Below the pieces are notes generated by a model. It ran no database searches and had not been told where the DNA came from. It worked only from the letters and a program-made list of their open reading frames with translations. From NCBI GenBank assembly GCA_947359465.1, contig CANAIC010000159.1, positions 346,001-410,000 on the forward strand: DNA of 64,000 bases, in the 5' to 3' direction. The position numbers and the translations under genes are program-made. The number at the start of each line of letters is the position of its first letter. Position 1 is the stretch's first letter. This DNA comes from Metellina segmentata (lineage: Eukaryota > Arthropoda > Arachnida > Araneae > Tetragnathidae). This document shows positions 1-9,935 of the stretch, piece after piece.

Positions 1-551
1 ATCGAACAAGAATGGGAGGATCCGATAACAATGGAATCTTTTCTTATTCTTCCCCCATAACAATACCTTTGAACTGATTTTACAAAAGAGGGATAGTTGT
101 TTCCACAGAACAAAGTGTTCTAACAGTCATTTCAATTAATAATAACCCCAAGCATGTTAGATGTGTTTATCGTTCTCTCTTCTCGTTGAATTCGACGGCT
201 ACGCCAACCGGGTGCAACAAAACTGTACAAGGTAGTGTTTGACAATTAAGTACAAATAGATGTTCTGATATCGCACTTTACTTCCTTTAGGGGTTGGATA
301 CTTTCATTTACCATTTAAGAATTGTTGTTGAATAACAAAACCCCATTTTACTGGCTGCCTGCGAATAAATATCAAAGGGGGTACTTTTCACAACTATCTC
401 GGACCATTCATACTCACTTGAATTCAATAACATTCCATCCAACTTTATTGCCTTCCTAATTACATTTTTTTTCTCACTTATATGTATATTTTGCTAGGAT
501 TCACCTATGATCAATCGGAAATGTGTAAAAACACCCCTCTTTCTTGCAAAT

Positions 552-570
552 AAAAATATAAAAAGTAAAA
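552..570 (-). terminator. RNA polymerase III T-run terminator of 5S-like copy 1
   Basis: On the transcribed (minus) strand, TTTT starts 4 nt after the predicted RNA end, followed by a second and a third T run. Runs of four or more T are the standard Pol III stop. The same runs occupy the equivalent place, about 4-22 bp below the 5S-like 3' end, in every unit I read. Confidence 0.7.
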
Positions 571-573
571 GTG

Positions 574-694
574 GCCATATATAGCACGTGGTGTTCCTAA
601 GTGGTCCCTCTCCCAAGTACTGAGCGCATCCGAATGTGCTTATCTTTGGTGATCGAATAAGAACGGGAGAATTGACCATAATGTGGCCGTTGGC
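574..694 (-). rRNA. 5S rRNA-like gene, copy 1 (reference copy)
   Basis: The minus strand reads as a 121-nt 5S ribosomal RNA, the small RNA of the large ribosomal subunit, made by RNA polymerase III. It aligns gap-free with animal 5S through position 112: GCCAACGGCC at 1-10, GTTC and CGATCACC at 31-47, TAAGCA (box A) at 53-58, TCGG at 62-65, CAGTACTTGG (box C) at 73-82, GGGACC at 87-92, GGAACACCACGTGCT at 98-112. The end, ATATATGGC, is 3 nt longer than the usual helix I strand. Pairs G1-C121, C2-G120, C3-G119 and A4-U118 can form, but C6 faces A113. Helices II to V also contain mismatches. TTTT begins 4 nt downstream. Identity to a remembered arthropod 5S is about 70-75% by eye. It is either a divergent working gene or a fixed pseudogene copy. 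The 5' end is set by alignment only. Confidence 0.78.
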
Positions 695-706
695 AGACGT
701 TTGATC

Positions 707-713
707 ATAAATA
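707..713 (-). promoter_or_regulatory. TATA-like motif upstream of 5S-like copy 1
   Basis: TATTTAT lies at about -19 to -13 from the predicted 5S start on the minus strand. Some 5S genes (plants, insects) use an upstream TATA-like element nearer -30, so the spacing here is not ideal. In AT-rich DNA this could be chance. It is repeated in all units. Confidence 0.2.
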
Positions 714-880
714 CCTAAAAACAAAGTGAGGAATATTTGAAGGCAGTAGGGATTGCTTCGAACATGGTTAGAAATATACTTGTATGTTAGAGGGAGCATA
801 GAGAAAAGTTACACATATTTAAGTAAACTATCGAATACTTCAAATTGTATCGAAACTTTACCTCTAAATACGAGTATATT

Positions 881-911
881 GCTGCTCCCTGTTCGATTCC
901 TGGTCGTGGAG
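881..911 (+). other. tRNA-Glu-like T-arm and acceptor relic, GTGGA variant
   Basis: GTTCGATTCC at 891-900 matches the tRNA box B / T-loop consensus and is followed by TGGTCGTGGA, resembling the acceptor end of tRNA-Glu (remembered form: TTCGATTCCCGGTCAGGGA). The T-stem pairs only partly (3 of 5). The 5' half and the anticodon arm are not recognisable, so this is not a tRNA gene. It may be a remnant of a tRNA-derived element or tRNA pseudogene fixed in the spacer. It is present in every unit at about 395 bp beyond the block's T tract. Confidence 0.4.
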
Positions 912-963
912 GGCATAAACGTTGTTAATCAGAACAACAAAGGAAAAACATGCCTTTATTTGT

Positions 964-991
964 TGTACTATAACAATTTATTTATAGTATA
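964..991. repeat. AT-rich inverted repeat in the spacer (unit 1)
   Basis: TACTATAA at 966-973 and TTATAGTA at 982-989 are perfect reverse complements around an 8-nt loop. A G-T and a T-A pair can extend the stem outward. The element is conserved in nearly all units. One unit has TATTATAA (about 2,121), which turns one pair into a wobble. No function is evident. Confidence 0.5.
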
Positions 992-1729
992 GTAGTGTGG
1001 AGACAATGCTCTTAGAAAGAATGAAATTTAAACAGTCCATTCGACAACAGTTGAGTGAACAATAATGGAATACAATAAAAACCATTCAAATGGCAACCAA
1101 CAATTGAAATCTTTTGAATTGCAAAAGACTGAAATCTATTGATCGGTATAATAACAATCGAACAAGAATGGGAGGATCCGATAACAATGGAATCTTTTCT
1201 TATTCTTCCCCCATAACAATACCTTTGAACTGATTTTACAAAAGAGGGATAGTTGTTTCCACAGAACAAAGTGTTCTAACAGTCATTTCAATTAATAATA
1301 ACCCCAAGCATGTTAGCTGTGTTTATCGTTCTCTCTTCTCGTTGAATTCGACGGCTACGCCAACCGGGTGCAACAAAACTGTACAAGGTAGTGTTTGACA
1401 ATTAAGTACAAATAGATGTTCTGATATCGCACTTTACTTCCTTTAGGGGTTGGATACTTTCATTTACCATTGAAGAATTGTTGTTGAATAACAAAACCCC
1501 ATTTTACTGGCTGCCTGCGAATAAATATCAAAGGGGGTACTTTTCACAACTATCTCGGACCATTCATACTCACTTGAATTCAATAACATTCCATCCAACT
1601 TTATTGCCTTCCTAATTACATTTTTTTTCTCACTTATATGTATATTTTGCTAGGATTCACCTATGATCAATCGGAAATGTGTAAAAACACCCCTCTTTCT
1701 TGCAAATAAAAATATAAAAAGTAAAAGTG

Positions 1730-1850
1730 GCCATATATAGCACGTGGTGTTCCTAAGTGGTCCCTCTCCCAAGTACTGAGCGCATCCGAATGTGCTTATC
1801 TTTGGTGATCGAATAAGAACGGGAGAATTGACCATAATGTGGCCGTTGGC
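1730..1850 (-). rRNA. 5S rRNA-like gene, copy 2
   Basis: Same sequence as copy 1. It lies 1,156 bp from copy 1 because the spacer of unit 1 has the longer AAACTTTACCTC form. Its own spacer is the TTTGCTGTATTAT / CTTTTCCTATTC type. Confidence 0.75.
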
Positions 1851-2884
1851 AGACGTTTGATCATAAATACCTAAAAACAAAGTGAGGAATATTTGAAGGC
1901 AGTAGGGATTGCTTCGAACATGGTTAGAAATATACTTGTATGTTAGAGGGAGCATAGAGAAAAGTTACACATATTTAAGTAAACTATCGAATACTTCAAA
2001 TTGTATCGAAATTTAGCTCTAAATACGAGTATATTGCTGCTCCCTGTTCGATTCCTGGTCGTGGAGGGCATAAACGTTGTTAATCAGAACAACAAAGGAA
2101 AAACATGCCTTTATTTGCTGTATTATAACAATTTATTTATAGTATAGTAGTGTGGAGACAATGCTCTTAGAAAGAATGAAATTTAAACAGTCCATTCGAC
2201 AACAGTTGAGTGAACAATAATGGAATACAATAAAAACCATTCAAATGGCAACCAACAATTGAAATCTTTTGAATTGCAAAAGACTGAAATCTATTGATCG
2301 GTATAATAACAATCGAACAAGAATGGGAGGATCCGATAACAATGGAATCTTTTCCTATTCTTCCCCCATAACAATACCTTTGAACTGATTTTACAAAAGA
2401 GGGATAGTTGTTTCCACAGAACAAAGTGTTCTAACAGTCATTTCAATTAATAATAACCCCAAGCATGTTAGATGTGTTTATCGTTCTCTCTTCTCGTTGA
2501 ATTCGACGGCTACGCCAACCGGGTGCAACAAAACTGTACAAGGTAGTGTTTGACAATTAAGTACAAATAGATGTTCTGATATCGCACTTTACTTCCTTTA
2601 GGGGTTGGATACTTTCATTTACCATTGAAGAATTGTTGTTGAATAACAAAACCCCATTTTACTGGCTGCCTGCGAATAAATATCAAAGGGGGTACTTTTC
2701 ACAACTATCTCGGACCATTCATACTCACTTGAATTCAATAACATTCCATCCAACTTTATTGCCTTCCTAATTACATTTTTTTTCTCACTTATATGTATAT
2801 TTTGCTAGGATTCACCTATGATCAATCGGAAATGTGTAAAAACACCCCTCTTTCTTGCAAATAAAAATATAAAAAGTAAAAGTG

Positions 2885-3005
2885 GCCATATATAGCACGT
2901 GGTGTTCCTAAGTGGTCCCTCTCCCAAGTACTGAGCGCATCCGAATGTGCTTATCTTTGGTGATCGAATAAGAACGGGAGAATTGACCATAATGTGGCCG
3001 TTGGC
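2885..3005 (-). rRNA. 5S rRNA-like gene, copy 3
   Basis: 5S sequence unchanged. The adjoining spacer is the ATCGAACACT / TGGTCAAGGA / AACCGCGTGC type, third member of the 3-unit higher-order repeat. Confidence 0.75.
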
Positions 3006-3191
3006 AGACGTTTGATCATAAATACCTAAAAACAAAGTGAGGAATATTTGAAGGCAGTAGGGATTGCTTCGAACATGGTTAGAAATATACTTGTATGTTA
3101 GAGGGAGCATAGAGAAAAGTTACACATATTTAAGTAAACTATCGAACACTTCAAATTGTATCGAAATTTAGCTCTAAATACGAGTATATTG

Positions 3192-3221
3192 CTGCTCCCT
3201 GTTCGATTCCTGGTCAAGGAG
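3192..3221 (+). other. tRNA-Glu-like relic, AAGGA variant
   Basis: This unit and others in block I have CCTGGTCAAGGAG after the box B-like GTTCGATTCC. It is closer to tRNA-Glu than the GTGGA variant: about 20 of 26 positions agree with a remembered tRNA-Glu 3' end. Just upstream, TAGCTC and CGAG could be a residual D-arm, but the distance to the T-loop is about 12-13 nt too short for a complete tRNA. Confidence 0.4.
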
Positions 3222-4039
3222 GGCATAAACGTTGTTAATCAGAACAACAAAGGAAAAACATGCCTTTATTTGTTGTACTATAACAATTTATTTATAGTAT
3301 AGTAGTGTGGAGACAATGCTCTTAGAAAGAATGAAATTTAAACAGTCCATTCGACAACAGTTGAGTGAACAATAATGGAATACAATAAAAACCATTCAAA
3401 TGGCAACCAACAATTGAAATCTTTTGAATTGCAAAAGACTGAAATCTATTGATCGGTATAATAACAATCGAACAAGAATGGGAGGATCCGATAACAATGG
3501 AATCTTTTCTTATTCTTCCCCCATAACAATACCTTTGAACTGATTTTACAAAAGAGGGATAGTTGTTTCCACAGAACAAAGTGTTCTAACAGTCATTTCA
3601 ATTAATAATAACCCCAAGCATGTTAGATGTGTTTATCGTTCTCTCTTCTCGTTGAATTCGACGGCTACGCCAACCGCGTGCAACAAAACTGTACAAGGTA
3701 GTGTTTGACAATTAAGTACAAATAGATGTTCTGATATCGCACTTTACTTCCTTTAGGGGTTGGATACTTTCATTTACCATTGAAGAATTGTTGTTGAATA
3801 ACAAAACCCCATTTTACTGGCTGCCTGCGAATAAATATCAAAGGGGGTACTTTTCACAACTATCTCGGACCATTCATACTCACTTGAATTCAATAACATT
3901 CCATCCAACTTTATTGCCTTCCTAATTACATTTTTTTTCTCACTTATATGTATATTTTGCTAGGATTCACCTATGATCAATCGGAAATGTGTAAAAACAC
4001 CCCTCTTTCTTGCAAATAAAAATATAAAAAGTAAAAGTG

Positions 4040-4160
4040 GCCATATATAGCACGTGGTGTTCCTAAGTGGTCCCTCTCCCAAGTACTGAGCGCATCCGAA
4101 TGTGCTTATCTTTGGTGATCGAATAAGAACGGGAGAATTGACCATAATGTGGCCGTTGGC
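4040..4160 (-). rRNA. 5S rRNA-like gene, copy 4
   Basis: 5S sequence unchanged. The flank carries GGTTACAAAT, and the tRNA-like relic has a private change, CCTGATCGATTCC. The following spacer shares ACCATTTAAG with the partial unit at the window start. Confidence 0.75.
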
Positions 4161-5194
4161 AGACGTTTGATCATAAATACCTAAAAACAAAGTGAGGAAT
4201 ATTTGAAGGCAGTAGGGATTGCTTCGAACATGGTTACAAATATACTTGTATGTTAGAGGGAGCATAGAGAAAAGTTACACATATTTAAGTAAACTATCGA
4301 ATACTTCAAATTGTATCGAAATTTAGCTCTAAATACGAGTATATTGCTGCTCCCTGATCGATTCCTGGTCGTGGAGGGCATAAACGTTGTTAATCAGAAC
4401 AACAAAGGAAAAACATGCCTTTATTTGTTGTACTATAACAATTTATTTATAGTATAGTAGTGTGGAGACAATGCTCTTAGAAAGAATGAAATTTAAACAG
4501 TCCATTCGACAACAGTTGAGTGAACAATAATGGAATACAATAAAAACCATTCAAATGGCAACCAACAATTGAAATCTTTTGAATTGCAAAAGACTGAAAT
4601 CTATTGATCGGTATAATAACAATCGAACAAGAATGGGAGGATCCGATAACAATGGAATCTTTTCTTATTCTTCCCCCATAACAATACCTTTGAACTGATT
4701 TTACAAAAGAGGGATAGTTGTTTCCACAGAACAAAGTGTTCTAACAGTCATTTCAATTAATAATAACCCCAAGCATGTTAGATGTGTTTATCGTTCTCTC
4801 TTCTCGTTGAATTCGACGGCTACGCCAACCGGGTGCAACAAAACTGTACAAGGTAGTGTTTGACAATTAAGTACAAATAGATGTTCTGATATCGCACTTT
4901 ACTTCCTTTAGGGGTTGGATACTTTCATTTACCATTTAAGAATTGTTGTTGAATAACAAAACCCCATTTTACTGGCTGCCTGCGAATAAATATCAAAGGG
5001 GGTACTTTTCACAACTATCTCGGACCATTCATACTCACTTGAATTCAATAACATTCCATCCAACTTTATTGCCTTCCTAATTACATTTTTTTTCTCACTT
5101 ATATGTATATTTTGCTAGGATTCACCTATGATCAATCGGAAATGTGTAAAAACACCCCTCTTTCTTGCAAATAAAAATATAAAAAGTAAAAGTG

Positions 5195-5315
5195 GCCATA
5201 TATAGCACGTGGTGTTCCTAAGTGGTCCCTCTCCCAAGTACTGAGCGCATCCGAATGTGCTTATCTTTGGTGATCGAATAAGAACGGGAGAATTGACCAT
5301 AATGTGGCCGTTGGC
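5195..5315 (-). rRNA. 5S rRNA-like gene, copy 5
   Basis: 5S sequence unchanged. The spacer is the TTTGCTGTACTA / CTTTTCCTATTC type, equivalent to copy 2 in the 3-unit period. Confidence 0.75.
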
Positions 5316-6349
5316 AGACGTTTGATCATAAATACCTAAAAACAAAGTGAGGAATATTTGAAGGCAGTAGGGATTGCTTCGAACATGGTTAGAAATATAC
5401 TTGTATGTTAGAGGGAGCATAGAGAAAAGTTACACATATTTAAGTAAACTATCGAATACTTCAAATTGTATCGAAATTTAGCTCTAAATACGAGTATATT
5501 GCTGCTCCCTGTTCGATTCCTGGTCGTGGAGGGCATAAACGTTGTTAATCAGAACAACAAAGGAAAAACATGCCTTTATTTGCTGTACTATAACAATTTA
5601 TTTATAGTATAGTAGTGTGGAGACAATGCTCTTAGAAAGAATGAAATTTAAACAGTCCATTCGACAACAGTTGAGTGAACAATAATGGAATACAATAAAA
5701 ACCATTCAAATGGCAACCAACAATTGAAATCTTTTGAATTGCAAAAGACTGAAATCTATTGATCGGTATAATAACAATCGAACAAGAATGGGAGGATCCG
5801 ATAACAATGGAATCTTTTCCTATTCTTCCCCCATAACAATACCTTTGAACTGATTTTACAAAAGAGGGATAGTTGTTTCCACAGAACAAAGTGTTCTAAC
5901 AGTCATTTCAATTAATAATAACCCCAAGCATGTTAGATGTGTTTATCGTTCTCTCTTCTCGTTGAATTCGACGGCTACGCCAACCGGGTGCAACAAAACT
6001 GTACAAGGTAGTGTTTGACAATTAAGTACAAATAGATGTTCTGATATCGCACTTTACTTCCTTTAGGGGTTGGATACTTTCATTTACCATTGAAGAATTG
6101 TTGTTGAATAACAAAACCCCATTTTACTGGCTGCCTGCGAATAAATATCAAAGGGGGTACTTTTCACAACTATCTCGGACCATTCATACTCACTTGAATT
6201 CAATAACATTCCATCCAACTTTATTGCCTTCCTAATTACATTTTTTTTCTCACTTATATGTATATTTTGCTAGGATTCACCTATGATCAATCGGAAATGT
6301 GTAAAAACACCCCTCTTTCTTGCAAATAAAAATATAAAAAGTAAAAGTG

Positions 6350-6470
6350 GCCATATATAGCACGTGGTGTTCCTAAGTGGTCCCTCTCCCAAGTACTGAG
6401 CGCATCCGAATGTGCTTATCTTTGGTGATCGAATAAGAACGGGAGAATTGACCATAATGTGGCCGTTGGC
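6350..6470 (-). rRNA. 5S rRNA-like gene, copy 6
   Basis: 5S sequence unchanged. The spacer is the TGGTCAAGGA type with a private GATCGCTATAAT (near 6,917) and AACCGGGTGC instead of the GCGTGC of copies 3 and 9. Confidence 0.75.
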
Positions 6471-7504
6471 AGACGTTTGATCATAAATACCTAAAAACAA
6501 AGTGAGGAATATTTGAAGGCAGTAGGGATTGCTTCGAACATGGTTAGAAATATACTTGTATGTTAGAGGGAGCATAGAGAAAAGTTACACATATTTAAGT
6601 AAACTATCGAACACTTCAAATTGTATCGAAATTTAGCTCTAAATACGAGTATATTGCTGCTCCCTGTTCGATTCCTGGTCAAGGAGGGCATAAACGTTGT
6701 TAATCAGAACAACAAAGGAAAAACATGCCTTTATTTGTTGTACTATAACAATTTATTTATAGTATAGTAGTGTGGAGACAATGCTCTTAGAAAGAATGAA
6801 ATTTAAACAGTCCATTCGACAACAGTTGAGTGAACAATAATGGAATACAATAAAAACCATTCAAATGGCAACCAACAATTGAAATCTTTTGAATTGCAAA
6901 AGACTGAAATCTATTGATCGCTATAATAACAATCGAACAAGAATGGGAGGATCCGATAACAATGGAATCTTTTCTTATTCTTCCCCCATAACAATACCTT
7001 TGAACTGATTTTACAAAAGAGGGATAGTTGTTTCCACAGAACAAAGTGTTCTAACAGTCATTTCAATTAATAATAACCCCAAGCATGTTAGATGTGTTTA
7101 TCGTTCTCTCTTCTCGTTGAATTCGACGGCTACGCCAACCGGGTGCAACAAAACTGTACAAGGTAGTGTTTGACAATTAAGTACAAATAGATGTTCTGAT
7201 ATCGCACTTTACTTCCTTTAGGGGTTGGATACTTTCATTTACCATTGAAGAATTGTTGTTGAATAACAAAACCCCATTTTACTGGCTGCCTGCGAATAAA
7301 TATCAAAGGGGGTACTTTTCACAACTATCTCGGACCATTCATACTCACTTGAATTCAATAACATTCCATCCAACTTTATTGCCTTCCTAATTACATTTTT
7401 TTTCTCACTTATATGTATATTTTGCTAGGATTCACCTATGATCAATCGGAAATGTGTAAAAACACCCCTCTTTCTTGCAAATAAAAATATAAAAAGTAAA
7501 AGTG

Positions 7505-7625
7505 GCCATATATAGCACGTGGTGTTCCTAAGTGGTCCCTCTCCCAAGTACTGAGCGCATCCGAATGTGCTTATCTTTGGTGATCGAATAAGAACGGGAG
7601 AATTGACCATAATGTGGCCGTTGGC
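7505..7625 (-). rRNA. 5S rRNA-like gene, copy 7
   Basis: 5S sequence unchanged. The spacer has GTTAGCTGTG, as after copies 1, 11 and 16. Confidence 0.75.
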
Positions 7626-8659
7626 AGACGTTTGATCATAAATACCTAAAAACAAAGTGAGGAATATTTGAAGGCAGTAGGGATTGCTTCGAACATGGTT
7701 AGAAATATACTTGTATGTTAGAGGGAGCATAGAGAAAAGTTACACATATTTAAGTAAACTATCGAATACTTCAAATTGTATCGAAATTTAGCTCTAAATA
7801 CGAGTATATTGCTGCTCCCTGTTCGATTCCTGGTCGTGGAGGGCATAAACGTTGTTAATCAGAACAACAAAGGAAAAACATGCCTTTATTTGTTGTACTA
7901 TAACAATTTATTTATAGTATAGTAGTGTGGAGACAATGCTCTTAGAAAGAATGAAATTTAAACAGTCCATTCGACAACAGTTGAGTGAACAATAATGGAA
8001 TACAATAAAAACCATTCAAATGGCAACCAACAATTGAAATCTTTTGAATTGCAAAAGACTGAAATCTATTGATCGGTATAATAACAATCGAACAAGAATG
8101 GGAGGATCCGATAACAATGGAATCTTTTCTTATTCTTCCCCCATAACAATACCTTTGAACTGATTTTACAAAAGAGGGATAGTTGTTTCCACAGAACAAA
8201 GTGTTCTAACAGTCATTTCAATTAATAATAACCCCAAGCATGTTAGCTGTGTTTATCGTTCTCTCTTCTCGTTGAATTCGACGGCTACGCCAACCGGGTG
8301 CAACAAAACTGTACAAGGTAGTGTTTGACAATTAAGTACAAATAGATGTTCTGATATCGCACTTTACTTCCTTTAGGGGTTGGATACTTTCATTTACCAT
8401 TGAAGAATTGTTGTTGAATAACAAAACCCCATTTTACTGGCTGCCTGCGAATAAATATCAAAGGGGGTACTTTTCACAACTATCTCGGACCATTCATACT
8501 CACTTGAATTCAATAACATTCCATCCAACTTTATTGCCTTCCTAATTACATTTTTTTTCTCACTTATATGTATATTTTGCTAGGATTCACCTATGATCAA
8601 TCGGAAATGTGTAAAAACACCCCTCTTTCTTGCAAATAAAAATATAAAAAGTAAAAGTG

Positions 8660-8780
8660 GCCATATATAGCACGTGGTGTTCCTAAGTGGTCCCTCTCCC
8701 AAGTACTGAGCGCATCCGAATGTGCTTATCTTTGGTGATCGAATAAGAACGGGAGAATTGACCATAATGTGGCCGTTGGC
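8660..8780 (-). rRNA. 5S rRNA-like gene, copy 8
   Basis: 5S sequence unchanged. The spacer is the TTTGCTGTACTA / CTTTTCCTATTC type, third occurrence at 3,465-bp spacing. Confidence 0.75.
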
Positions 8781-9814
8781 AGACGTTTGATCATAAATAC
8801 CTAAAAACAAAGTGAGGAATATTTGAAGGCAGTAGGGATTGCTTCGAACATGGTTAGAAATATACTTGTATGTTAGAGGGAGCATAGAGAAAAGTTACAC
8901 ATATTTAAGTAAACTATCGAATACTTCAAATTGTATCGAAATTTAGCTCTAAATACGAGTATATTGCTGCTCCCTGTTCGATTCCTGGTCGTGGAGGGCA
9001 TAAACGTTGTTAATCAGAACAACAAAGGAAAAACATGCCTTTATTTGCTGTACTATAACAATTTATTTATAGTATAGTAGTGTGGAGACAATGCTCTTAG
9101 AAAGAATGAAATTTAAACAGTCCATTCGACAACAGTTGAGTGAACAATAATGGAATACAATAAAAACCATTCAAATGGCAACCAACAATTGAAATCTTTT
9201 GAATTGCAAAAGACTGAAATCTATTGATCGGTATAATAACAATCGAACAAGAATGGGAGGATCCGATAACAATGGAATCTTTTCCTATTCTTCCCCCATA
9301 ACAATACCTTTGAACTGATTTTACAAAAGAGGGATAGTTGTTTCCACAGAACAAAGTGTTCTAACAGTCATTTCAATTAATAATAACCCCAAGCATGTTA
9401 GATGTGTTTATCGTTCTCTCTTCTCGTTGAATTCGACGGCTACGCCAACCGGGTGCAACAAAACTGTACAAGGTAGTGTTTGACAATTAAGTACAAATAG
9501 ATGTTCTGATATCGCACTTTACTTCCTTTAGGGGTTGGATACTTTCATTTACCATTGAAGAATTGTTGTTGAATAACAAAACCCCATTTTACTGGCTGCC
9601 TGCGAATAAATATCAAAGGGGGTACTTTTCACAACTATCTCGGACCATTCATACTCACTTGAATTCAATAACATTCCATCCAACTTTATTGCCTTCCTAA
9701 TTACATTTTTTTTCTCACTTATATGTATATTTTGCTAGGATTCACCTATGATCAATCGGAAATGTGTAAAAACACCCCTCTTTCTTGCAAATAAAAATAT
9801 AAAAAGTAAAAGTG

Positions 9815-9935
9815 GCCATATATAGCACGTGGTGTTCCTAAGTGGTCCCTCTCCCAAGTACTGAGCGCATCCGAATGTGCTTATCTTTGGTGATCGAATA
9901 AGAACGGGAGAATTGACCATAATGTGGCCGTTGGC
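9815..9935 (-). rRNA. 5S rRNA-like gene, copy 9
   Basis: 5S sequence unchanged. The spacer is the ATCGAACACT / TGGTCAAGGA / AACCGCGTGC type. Confidence 0.75.

Larger units (their letters stand above)
700..1729. other. Spacer between 5S-like copies (unit 1 as example)
   Basis: The spacer is AT-rich and non-coding. In order it holds the upstream flank of the 5S-like gene, the tRNA-Glu-like relic, the AT-rich inverted repeat, a segment with one GGATCC site and two GAATTC sites, a T-rich tract (ACATTTTTTTTCTC) and the terminator of the next copy. I saw no spliced-leader RNA, U1, U2 or U6 snRNA, histone gene or second rRNA linked to the 5S. Confidence 0.7.

Noticed and set aside
755..763. GTTCGAAGC on the minus strand, a perfect box B 9-mer upstream of the 5S start
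   Set aside because: The flanking bases do not form a T-stem and no box A lies at a suitable distance. Probably chance.
494..799. Minus-strand open reading frame of 101 codons recurring in nearly every unit
   Set aside because: It overlaps the 5S-like segment and its terminator, resembles no protein family I recognise, and stays open only because units are almost identical. In the last unit a 2-bp insertion breaks it.
871..911. Complete tRNA gene
   Set aside because: Only the T-loop and acceptor-like end are present. The anticodon arm is missing and the T-stem pairs at 3 of 5 positions.
753..992. Plus-strand open reading frame of 79 codons
   Set aside because: It is destroyed by the one-base difference (AAATTTAGCTC) in units 2-19, runs through the tRNA-like relic and the inverted repeat, and has no protein similarity that I recognise.
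1012..1269. Minus-strand open reading frame of 85 codons in the spacer
   Set aside because: It has no recognisable domain. Changes between units alter residues freely (for example SNG to PNG, RKD to GKD), and some units lose it.
700..1729. Linked spliced-leader RNA or U1/U6 snRNA gene, known next to 5S in some nematodes and crustaceans
   Set aside because: Both strands of the spacer were read for SL1-like starts, an Sm site after a splice donor, and U1 or U6 core motifs. None was found.
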